A stretch of 34,538 bases of DNA from the IMG/VR virus record IMGVR_UViG_3300042922_001431, positions 1 to 34,538 of that record; one strand, written 5' to 3'. Shown piece after piece: positions 6,629 to 12,711 of this stretch. This DNA comes from a virus. The notes beneath the pieces were generated by a model. That model saw only the letters and a program-made list of their open reading frames with translations. It did not search any database and was not told the DNA's origin. Position 1 is the first letter of the stretch, and every line of letters begins with the position of its first letter. A program made the translations under genes and the position numbers.

Positions 6629-6755
6629 GAACTTGAATATATATTTCAGTATTTTTAATCGGCTGGACTTCTTCCACAAGTACGGCCATTTTCTTTTCTA
6701 ATGCTAAATCAGCGCTTTCTACTCTTACAGTTACAACAATCTTGTTACCTAACAT
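6543..6755 (-). CDS. Short protein with antisense-derived C-terminus
   Basis: The first ~45 residues (MLGNKIVVTVRVESADLALE and on) look like a real small phage protein with a beta strand and a helix. The last ~25 are read from the opposite strand of the 6254-6628 gene. AAGGGAGGT lies about 14 nt upstream of the ATG, a little far. One reading is an early gene whose 3' end was replaced when the plus-strand cassette was inserted; another is that it is not translated. Confidence 0.4.
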   Translation of the reverse strand: MLGNKIVVTVRVESADLALEKKMAVLVEEVQPIKNTEIYIQVPTLDSKSLASLLEKSLLYRSNAKINHCI

Positions 6756-6809
6756 AGTTTTATTCCCTACCTCCCTTCTTTCTTCACATTAGAATTCCTT
6801 ATTTACTAC

Positions 6810-7007
6810 CTATTCCTCAATAATTTTAACCTGTGAATCTAGTTCATAAGCCCAATGGTTTGGGTGTTCTTCTATTTCTGCTGAAACAAATATTTCGTCA
6901 CCATCCCAAAGATCTGGATGGTTTGTTGATTCTAAAACTTCCTCAGGGGTTAAGTCCTTGAACCTTTTTGCTTCAACAATTTTCCCAGAGTGTAACCGTA
7001 CCTTCAT
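6810..7007 (-). CDS. 65-residue acidic early protein
   Basis: This protein begins MKVRLHSGKIVEAKRFKDLT and is strongly acidic in its second half (EIFVSAEIEEHPNHWAYELD). It has AGAAAGGAGA upstream of the ATG. The layout suggests a compact beta-rich fold. No family is recognised. It belongs to the early operon downstream of the Cro-like gene. Confidence 0.6.
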   Translation of the reverse strand: MKVRLHSGKIVEAKRFKDLTPEEVLESTNHPDLWDGDEIFVSAEIEEHPNHWAYELDSQVKIIEE

Positions 7008-7032
7008 GATTAATCTCCTTTCTGTTTATTTT

Positions 7033-7137
7033 TTAAAATTCTTTATTCTTTCGCATTAGAGCAATAGTATGTATGCTTTCATCTAATGCTTGTCCGCCAA
7101 ATGATAACAATGTTGTCAAAAAGATTATCCTTCTCAT
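7033..7137 (-). CDS. 34-residue frame overlapping upstream stop
   Basis: The frame MRRIIFLTTLLSFGGQALDE continues to RKNKEF. Its ATG overlaps the TGA of the gene at 7134-7307 (ATGA), which is the main support. No clear ribosome site is present, so it would rely on coupled translation. The N-terminus is hydrophobic. It may well be non-functional. Confidence 0.3.
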   Translation of the reverse strand: MRRIIFLTTLLSFGGQALDESIHTIALMRKNKEF

Positions 7138-7307
7138 TTGTCTTTAAAAACTTGAGAATCGTTAATTATATCCAAATCGCTTTCGTTCTCGAAATAAACT
7201 CTGCATTCACAATTTAAAATATCTTCTGCTACTAACTTAAAATTTTGTAACCTTTCGTTTAACATTTCCCGTGTTAATTTTGGTCTAATAAATATTACAT
7301 TTGGCAT
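7134..7307 (-). CDS. 57-residue early protein, unknown
   Basis: The protein begins MPNVIFIRPKLTREMLNERL. The start at 7307 has AAGGGGTGATT upstream; the longer in-frame extension to 7403 overlaps the Cro-like gene and lacks such a site. It has a short strand followed by helices and an acidic end (ESDLDIINDSQVF). It is the second gene of the early operon. No family is recognised. Confidence 0.55.
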   Translation of the reverse strand: MPNVIFIRPKLTREMLNERLQNFKLVAEDILNCECRVYFENESDLDIINDSQVFKDK

Positions 7308-7360
7308 ATAATCACCCCTTATGTTATTTTTATTAGGAAATGCTTGGACTATATGCCTTA

Positions 7361-7552
7361 CTATTTTGATATTAAGCTTGGCGGAAGATTTAAATACGCA
7401 CATACCTTTCCTTTCAGTTCTTTTGCCTTTCTATTCCCTTTAAAGACGTCATATAGGTAAGGGGTTGAAATACCAATAGATTTACAAAGTTCAGGAATAG
7501 ACATTTCTAAATCAATTAGCTTCTTTCTTACCTCCTTTTCAAAATCTGCCAT
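7361..7552 (-). CDS. Cro-like helix-turn-helix regulator
   Basis: This 63-residue protein contains one HTH: MSIPELCKSIGISTPYLYDVFKGNRKAKELKGKVCAYL read as helices 1-5 of a lambda-repressor-like DNA-binding domain. AAGGAGGTA precedes the ATG. It is the first gene after the leftward early promoter and faces the plus-strand repressor, the position of Cro in phage switches. It probably represses the repressor promoter and/or tempers early transcription. Confidence 0.75.
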   Translation of the reverse strand: MADFEKEVRKKLIDLEMSIPELCKSIGISTPYLYDVFKGNRKAKELKGKVCAYLNLPPSLISK

Positions 7553-7588
7553 AAATACCTCCTTATGTATAAAAATTTCAGCTTAATA

Positions 7589-7617
7589 TTGACAGCAGAA
7601 TATATTAATGTTAATAT
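7589..7617 (+). promoter_or_regulatory. Rightward promoter toward repressor/integrase
   Basis: TTGACA (7589-7594) and TAATAT (7612-7617) are separated by 17 bp, a good vegetative promoter pointing at the repressor. Transcription from it would cross the leftward early promoter head-on, giving a ~195-nt leader that includes a short hairpin (around 7662-7682). Confidence 0.55.
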
Positions 7618-7735
7618 ACATTGTAGTAGAAAATTTTCGTACGTAATGGCATAAATTAATAAACCGTTGGGGAACGGGTTTGGTCCATTTCGTTTAATAT
7701 ATGTCTGCCGGGTAAATTTATTTAAGCTTAAATTT

Positions 7736-7764
7736 ATTATAGACGAGAATATTCGTCTTGTCAA
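7736..7764 (-). promoter_or_regulatory. Consensus early promoter with operator in spacer
   Basis: On the minus strand TTGACA (7764-7759) and TATAAT (7741-7736) are separated by exactly 17 bp, the full consensus. The spacer carries an inverted repeat, AGACGA-6-TCGTCT (7741-7758), an ideal place for repressor to block RNA polymerase. Just downstream are AAATTTATT repeats (7714 and 7730) and a 14-bp palindrome centred on AAGCTT (7720-7733). This is the lytic early promoter. Confidence 0.75.
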
Positions 7765-7817
7765 TGGCATATACTATTTTTTTCTGCTATTTATTTTATT
7801 ATATCGGAGTGTATGTT

Positions 7818-8159
7818 ATGACAATAGTAAGTAGACTGAAAGATTTATGTACTGAAAAAGGCACAACTATGACTGCTGTTGAAAGAGAACTGGGTTTTGG
7901 TAAAGGATTGTTGAGGACTTGGGATAGTTCATCTCCTTCAGGTGAAAAATTAAAAAAAATAGCACTATATTTTAATGTTACTACTGACTATCTATTAGGA
8001 GTTGATAGTAATGACAAGCTTTTAGCTAAAAATGTACTGGAACAAAAATTCTTAAAATTTGCGAGAATTATTGCAACAATGCCTGATGACCAGCGAATAT
8101 TAATAATAAAACACTTTGAAGATACAATTAATGTATATACCAAGTCTAGTAACAATTAA
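7818..8159 (+). CDS. XRE-family prophage repressor
   Basis: The 113-residue product starts at the ATG at 7818 (GGAG upstream); the longer frame from 7758 begins inside the promoter. The N-terminal domain is a lambda-repressor-type HTH (TAVERELGFGKGLLRTWDSS) followed by the family ending LKKIALYFNVTTDYLLGVD. The C-terminal ~45 residues are helical and lack the Ser/Lys protease domain of LexA/CI-type repressors, so induction must work differently, for example through an antirepressor or another protein. It lies 14 bp upstream of the integrase gene on the same transcript. Confidence 0.82.
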   Translation: MTIVSRLKDLCTEKGTTMTAVERELGFGKGLLRTWDSSSPSGEKLKKIALYFNVTTDYLLGVDSNDKLLAKNVLEQKFLKFARIIATMPDDQRILIIKHFEDTINVYTKSSNN

Positions 8160-8173
8160 GAGGGAGATAAAAA

Positions 8174-9691
8174 GTGAAAAATGTTGCTATATATCTCAGA
8201 AAATCAAGAGAAGACGAAAAACTTGAAAAAGAATTAGGGAAAGGAGAAACTCTTTCTTTCCATAGGAGAGATTTATTAAAATTCGCTAAAGAGAATAATT
8301 TCAATGTTGTAAAGATTTTTGAAGAACTTGTTTCTGGAGAGAGCCTTTTATACAGACCACAAATGCTAGACTGTCTTAAAGAAGTTGAACAAGGTTTATA
8401 CTATGGAATTCTTTGCATGGATCAACAAAGATTAGGTCGTGGTGACATGGAAGAACAAGGGATAATCTTGAAAACTTTTAAAAAAACCGGTACCAAGATA
8501 ATCACTCCCAATAAGACTTATGACTTAGATGACGAATTCGACGAGGAATACAGTGAATTTGAAGCTTTCATGAGCCGTAAAGAGTACAAAATGATAAAAA
8601 AGAGACTGCAACGTGGAATTAAGCGATCTGTTGAAGATGGAAATTATAATAGTCCCAGAAGACCATTTGGCTATGAAATAGTGGAATTGAAAAACGGGAG
8701 AACTTTAAGCATTAATGAGAATGAAGCCAATATTGTTAAGACGATATATAATTGGTACCTATATGAACATGTTGGCAGCCAGATTATTGCTGATAGATTA
8801 AATGGTATAGGGATTAAAACCACGCTTGGTAACCAATGGTCAAGCCATGCAGTCGCCGAATTAATAAAAAATCCATTATATGCAGGCAAAATAGCAACTA
8901 ATAGACGTTATGGATATAGAACTTCAACTAAAAAGAAGTCTGCAAAAAATAGACCTGTAGATGAATGGGTTATGTTTGAAGGAAAGCATGAAGCATTAAT
9001 TTCAGATGAACTATATAATTCGGCGATGAATATTATGAAAACACACCGGAAATCGCCAATTAATCCAAGCCTTGAATTTGTTAATCCATTATCCGGGCTT
9101 GTTGTATGTGGTGTTTGTGGATCAAAACTAACATATAGAACATATTCAAAATCGGGAGTTCAGCCACATTTAATGTGTAGGAACAAATGCGGAAATAAAA
9201 GTTCTAAATTTATTCATATTGAAAATACAATCCTTAACGAATTGAGATTAAAATTACAATTACTTAAAGCAGAAAGCCTAAATAAGCCTGAAAACAATAA
9301 TAAAGCTGAAGACAAAAAGTATGAAGAAATAAACACTTACGAACAACAATTAACCGAAGTAAATAAGCAAAGAGAAAATGCTTATGATTTACTTGAGAAA
9401 GGTATTTATACTGTTGAGGTTTTTACAGAAAGACTAAAAGTTTTAGGTGACAGAATTGAAACACTTAATCAAAGTATAAGTATTTTGAAAAAAGAAATTA
9501 GTAATTTGAATAATAAACAAACAGTTGATATGGAAATCAATGCGATACAAGATGTTTTGACCCTCTACGATAAAGCTACTACAACTCAAAAAAATATGCT
9601 CTTAAAAAGCGTCATTGAAAAGGCTGTATATAACAAAGAGAAGACCGCAAGGGAAGATAATTTTACAATCGAGCTATATAGCATGTTTTAG
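8174..9691 (+). CDS. int: Large serine recombinase (phage integrase)
   Basis: This 505-residue protein is a large serine integrase. The N-terminal resolvase domain (about 1-150) carries the catalytic serine in YLRKSRED (Ser11) and the arginine-containing block MDQQRLGRGDMEEQG. A recombinase domain follows (about 165-265, RRPFGYEIVE to NPLYAGKIA), then a zinc ribbon (CGVCG with a second pair in CRNKCG) and a long coiled coil (about 365-445) that controls synapsis. It starts at a GTG with AGGGAGA upstream. Such enzymes integrate phage DNA between short attP and attB sites and need a directionality factor to excise. A perfect inverted repeat lies immediately after the stop codon. Confidence 0.93.
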   Translation: MKNVAIYLRKSREDEKLEKELGKGETLSFHRRDLLKFAKENNFNVVKIFEELVSGESLLYRPQMLDCLKEVEQGLYYGILCMDQQRLGRGDMEEQGIILKTFKKTGTKIITPNKTYDLDDEFDEEYSEFEAFMSRKEYKMIKKRLQRGIKRSVEDGNYNSPRRPFGYEIVELKNGRTLSINENEANIVKTIYNWYLYEHVGSQIIADRLNGIGIKTTLGNQWSSHAVAELIKNPLYAGKIATNRRYGYRTSTKKKSAKNRPVDEWVMFEGKHEALISDELYNSAMNIMKTHRKSPINPSLEFVNPLSGLVVCGVCGSKLTYRTYSKSGVQPHLMCRNKCGNKSSKFIHIENTILNELRLKLQLLKAESLNKPENNNKAEDKKYEEINTYEQQLTEVNKQRENAYDLLEKGIYTVEVFTERLKVLGDRIETLNQSISILKKEISNLNNKQTVDMEINAIQDVLTLYDKATTTQKNMLLKSVIEKAVYNKEKTAREDNFTIELYSMF

Positions 9692-9694
9692 AAT

Positions 9695-9742
9695 ATGTCC
9701 ATATGAGTACATACCTTTCATGTTATGTACTCATATGGACAT
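9695..9742. repeat. Perfect 19-bp inverted repeat after the integrase
   Basis: ATGTCCATATGAGTACATA (9695-9713) is repeated as its exact complement at 9724-9742, with a 10-bp loop. It separates the convergent integrase and 9742-9933 genes. It may be a two-way terminator (T-rich DNA follows on the plus strand). Its total size of 48 bp and place next to the integrase also fit a serine-integrase attP, although known attP arms are usually imperfect. Confidence 0.7.
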
Positions 9743-9933
9743 CATTTTCTTTTATGTCTTTCTTGCCTCTTCCCTGCAATAAATCCATAGTTATAAACAT
9801 ATGAAGCAGCCATTATAAAATTGTCTTGGGAATTATAAATTCTGCTTATAGTTTCAATTAGAGCAACATCTATTGGTTGTTTTTCCAGGAGTACTATTAA
9901 CGACTCAAATACCTCGTTCTCATTGTCTTTCAT
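9742..9933 (-). CDS. 63-residue protein next to integrase, unknown
   Basis: This protein begins MKDNENEVFESLIVLLEKQP and ends with a basic tail (AGKRQERHKRK). It is predicted all-helical. GAGGTGA lies upstream of the ATG at 9933; an in-frame extension to 9978 lacks a site. It is convergent with the integrase and overlaps the last base of the inverted repeat. The LexA-boxed promoter at 10.3 kb points toward it from ~340 bp upstream, so it could be SOS-controlled. The family is unknown. Confidence 0.55.
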   Translation of the reverse strand: MKDNENEVFESLIVLLEKQPIDVALIETISRIYNSQDNFIMAASYVYNYGFIAGKRQERHKRK

Positions 9934-10042
9934 GTTATTCACCTCTGTAAGAATAAATTTATTCATTAGAGGTATCACTTAATTAAAATATAATTATTTA
10001 GCTTTACATGCATAAAAATTTATATTACTATTATGTTGTATA

Positions 10043-10170
10043 TTGTACGTATATACATGAAAAATATAATTATATTATTTAATACAGCTAACCTCTTTTG
10101 GGGTTTTGCACTAAGGGATCTCTATTCTGTCACCGACCAAAGATCAAGAATAGGCTCTCTTTTATTTTTT
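10043..10170 (+). ncRNA. Candidate ~90-nt small RNA with promoter and terminator
   Basis: A promoter-like pair TTGTAC (10043-10048) and TATAAT (10065-10070), spaced 16 bp, is followed about 50 bp later by a hairpin (CTATTCT at 10122-10128 with AGAATAG at 10147-10153) and a T-rich tract to 10170. The predicted transcript runs from about 10077 to 10166 and holds no ORF with a ribosome site. It is antisense to the leftward transcript from the LexA-controlled promoter at 10.3 kb. The opposite strand of the loop contains UUGG, a U-turn-like motif common in antisense RNA pairs. Confidence 0.4.
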
Positions 10171-10259
10171 ATTTATTACAAGCAAATTCCATCCCTCCTC
10201 TGATTACCATTATAAGGTATATGAATTTATATTCAATCTTATTTTTTTCAACGCTATTT

Positions 10260-10308
10260 CGAACATATGTTCTCATCCTATTATATACTCGTTCTATTTT
10301 CTTTACAA
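10260..10308 (-). promoter_or_regulatory. LexA-controlled leftward promoter
   Basis: TTGTAA (10308-10303) and TATAAT (10285-10280) with 17-bp spacing form a minus-strand promoter, and CGAACATATGTTCT (10260-10273) overlaps the expected start site. This differs from the Bacillus-type LexA consensus only at the last base. Downstream it has no gene until 9933, apart from short frames and the antisense RNA candidate. Confidence 0.65.
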
Positions 10309-10409
10309 TGATCTTGAAATTTTTGACCACTTTATACCATGTCCTTTCTCTTGCGCATATTATACCTGCCATACTCATTCAGAGTCAAAACTTAAAATGG
10401 CTCTTTTAG

Positions 10410-11064
10410 TCTTTTTACATAAATTATTAGTTGTGACACAATTGTTTAAAAATGCGTCTCAAAATTCAAATAACCACCTCCTTTTTTTAGTTTGGGAATT
10501 AGAAAAAGCAAAGTCAACACATTTTTTAAATATTTTTATAGTTTAGGTCGCAATCTCTTTATATCCCGCTTGTAATCTCAATTAACATAATATTTTATAC
10601 TTCTGTTATCTTCATTTTTCTCAATAACTCTCGTATTTACAGAATTTTATTTATATTTCAATCAATACAAGAAATCCACGCAAAATAACCTCACAAGTCG
10701 CTCTGTTCTAATGTTCCAGCCGTACAGCAACCTATGAGGTAATTGTATATCAGCTTTATAAGTTTGTAAATAGATCAAACCTCTCCCATATAATCCTATA
10801 TTTGAAATGGTTACCCAGACAAAATCCTCGTAATTACCGAAACTCTGTCACAAATTTAGATATTTAAGTAAGACATAGAAAAAAATAGTGGTAAAAAAAT
10901 ATTTTTTTCATGTTTATTACATATCAGGGTAACCTTTACAAACCCCGTAACCCTTGGTATCAGCGGTTTTACATAAAATGGCATATCTAGTATGGTTACC
11001 CACACCCAGAATGCTGTGGAACCAAGTATTACAGACTTTTGAAATGGTTACCCAGAAATGTGGT
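10410..11064. other. Non-coding stretch with GGTTACCC repeats and a hairpin
   Basis: No convincing gene lies here. A 19-bp exact direct repeat, TTTGAAATGGTTACCCAGA, occurs at 10801-10819 and 11038-11056. A third copy of the core (ATGGTTACCCA) is at 10992-11002, and an inverted copy (GGGTAACC) at 10928-10935. At 10688-10740, ACCTCA and TGAGGT close a structure with an inner, bulged stem. A strong ribosome-site-like AAGGAGGTG on the minus strand (about 10475-10488) is followed only by a 7-codon frame. The role is unknown; protein-binding iterons are the best guess. Confidence 0.55.
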
Positions 11065-11823
11065 TTATTTACTTTCTTTCTTTTCTATTTCTGATCTTAC
11101 AAATAATAGGATTTCTTTTACATTTAAATCCATATTAAGTAAGCCTAAATTAGATTTTCCGAATGCCTTTTTAAATTTATCAGGAGTTGAATGTTTGTAA
11201 ATGGTTTCTATCGTACTTCTGATTTTGCGATGAACAAAATTCCAGCTTGTCCCCTCATCTGCTGCTATTATATTGCATAATTTTTTTACACTTATATTCT
11301 CATCTGCAATTAAGAGCATCATAGCTTTTTTTATATATCTGCTACCAGGAGGCTGTATATTAAATTCTTTTAACATTTTATCAATTTCTATAGGTATGTC
11401 TATTTTGTCCATTCTTTCTTCATTCATAGTAGCAATAGGGATTTCTTTATTATCGTGTGCAATTTTAATTCGATCTATAAATACATCGAAGTTAAAGGGC
11501 TTCATAAAGTACGTTACATCTTCAAATCCACCATGAGCAAATTTCCGTTGTTTCTCAATTCGCTCACTTGATATTACTATTTTTGTCATAAAGTCATTAC
11601 CATCTTGCTTCAGCTTGTTTAATACTTCTATTCCATCCATTTCGGGCATTACTATGTCTAGTATTATAATGTCTGGTTTTAACTCACATATTGCATTGTA
11701 TGCCGTTTTCCCGTCCATGAAAGCCCCTATAACCTCCATATCTGGTTGACCGTTAATTAGCTCTACCATTACATATAAAGCTTCTCTATTGTCTTCTGCA
11801 ATGATTACTTTAATTCTGTCCAT
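11065..11823 (-). CDS. Spo0A-like sporulation response regulator
   Basis: This 252-residue protein has the two-domain layout of Spo0A, the master regulator of sporulation entry. The receiver domain (1-120) keeps the acidic pocket (Glu10, Asp11), phosphoacceptor Asp56 in ILDIVMPEMDG, Ser85 in VISS and Lys108 in YFMKPF, so it should be phosphorylatable. After a linker, the C-terminal domain (about 145-245) matches the Spo0A effector, with the recognition helix FVHRKIRSTIE and the FKKAFG motif near the end. Host Spo0A has about 267 residues, so this is near full length but diverged. The start at 11823 has AAGGGGG upstream. A candidate promoter (TTGAAA, then TAAGAT) precedes it. Spo0A-like genes are known in phages of spore formers; a role in steering host sporulation is inferred. 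Confidence 0.8.
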   Translation of the reverse strand: MDRIKVIIAEDNREALYVMVELINGQPDMEVIGAFMDGKTAYNAICELKPDIIILDIVMPEMDGIEVLNKLKQDGNDFMTKIVISSERIEKQRKFAHGGFEDVTYFMKPFNFDVFIDRIKIAHDNKEIPIATMNEERMDKIDIPIEIDKMLKEFNIQPPGSRYIKKAMMLLIADENISVKKLCNIIAADEGTSWNFVHRKIRSTIETIYKHSTPDKFKKAFGKSNLGLLNMDLNVKEILLFVRSEIEKKESK

Positions 11824-11968
11824 GACTAGCCCCCTTAAATAACAATGTTTACATAATATCTTATAATATCTATTTATGGATTTCAATAGCATGTTCTACT
11901 CCACGCGTCATTTTCCAAAAAAAATCGAAATCTCATGATAGAATTTTAAGTTATGAGGTGGCTTTATA

Positions 11969-12178
11969 ATGATAAAATATAAACTATCGGACATTCTAAT
12001 AGACAAAAATATATCTCAAAATTGGTTGAGTATTGAAACTGGGATTCGTCCTGGAACAATAAATAAGTATACTTACGGTACTATACAGCGAATTATCCCT
12101 GGTCATTTAGATAAGATATGCAAAGCTTTAAATTGTACAATTTCAGATTTAATTGAATATGTTCCTGATAAAAAATAA
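11969..12178 (+). CDS. Small XRE-type transcriptional regulator
   Basis: The 69-residue protein is a single Cro/C1-type HTH domain: ISQNWLSIETGIRPGTINKYTYGT forms the HTH and HLDKICKALNCTISDLIEYVP the typical family ending. GAGGTGG precedes the ATG, and TGATAGAAT just upstream is an extended -10. It is divergent from the Spo0A-like gene, with 145 bp between their starts, so it could regulate that gene as well as itself. A strong terminator follows directly. Confidence 0.75.
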   Translation: MIKYKLSDILIDKNISQNWLSIETGIRPGTINKYTYGTIQRIIPGHLDKICKALNCTISDLIEYVPDKK

Positions 12179-12210
12179 ACTCCCCTGTGTAATTTTAGGG
12201 GAGTTGTTTT
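12179..12210 (+). terminator. Intrinsic terminator of the XRE gene
   Basis: ACTCCCC (12179-12185) pairs with GGGGAGT (12198-12204) and is followed by TGTTTTGTTTT. The T-rich tract overlaps the -35 region of the next promoter, whose TGGTATAAT extended -10 is at 12225-12233. Confidence 0.8.
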
Positions 12211-12255
12211 GTTTTGTAAGTTAATGGTATAATTTTATAGTTAGGAGGTATCTCA

Positions 12256-12648
12256 ATGTCCAAGAAAAATAAAACAAACCTTGAAATAAATAATGATAAG
12301 TTAATTATTTTACAATATATTTCTGGACCAATAGCTTTGATATTGGGAACGATTATAATTTTTACAATCATAGCTGCTTTAATAATTGTACCCTCAAAAA
12401 TTCAAGCTAATAAAGAAGAAAAGGAGCAAGCAGCTCTTCTTGAAATCAGGCAAACAAAAGCTCAATCTTTTATTGATTATAATGAAAAAACTTTTGGAAA
12501 TGTAATAAATGGTTATTGGTCTGAAAATGTATATATTGTAGAAAGTGATAAAGGGAAATTTTATATCCGATTTGTTGATAAAGATATCTTTAATATTGAA
12601 TTAACCAATAAGTCAAACCAAACTGCTGAAATCTATAGTAAAAAATAA
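12256..12648 (+). CDS. Single-pass membrane protein, unknown
   Basis: This 130-residue protein has a short lysine-rich N-terminus, one long hydrophobic segment (about residues 22-46, ISGPIALILGTIIIFTIIAA) and a soluble C-terminal part of ~80 residues that begins as a charged helix and ends in strands (VYIVESDKGKFYIRFV). The likely topology is N-terminus inside and the domain outside. AGGAGGTAT lies upstream and an extended -10 (TGGTATAAT) drives it alone. Being a plus-strand gene with its own promoter and terminators, it fits a lysogenic-conversion or exclusion cargo gene. No family is recognised. Confidence 0.6.
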   Translation: MSKKNKTNLEINNDKLIILQYISGPIALILGTIIIFTIIAALIIVPSKIQANKEEKEQAALLEIRQTKAQSFIDYNEKTFGNVINGYWSENVYIVESDKGKFYIRFVDKDIFNIELTNKSNQTAEIYSKK

Positions 12649-12665
12649 TTACATGTACTATTAGC

Positions 12666-12707
12666 GACAAAAAAAAGTGAAGCAGTATCTTCACTTTTTT
12701 TGTTGTC
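12666..12707. terminator. Bidirectional terminator
   Basis: AAAAGTGAAG and CTTCACTTTT form a stem (within 12671-12700) with a 6-base loop, flanked by A-tract and T-tract so that it works in both directions. It separates the convergent membrane-protein and tyrosine-recombinase genes. Confidence 0.85.
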
Positions 12708-12711
12708 CTAT

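Noticed and set aside
10169-10378. 69-codon basic minus-strand frame
   Set aside because: No ribosome site, and the LexA-controlled promoter, including its -10 and box, lies within the frame.
10098-10409. 103-codon plus-strand frame with hydrophobic stretches
   Set aside because: It starts inside the candidate small RNA, has no ribosome site, runs through its terminator and owes its hydrophobicity to AT-rich DNA.
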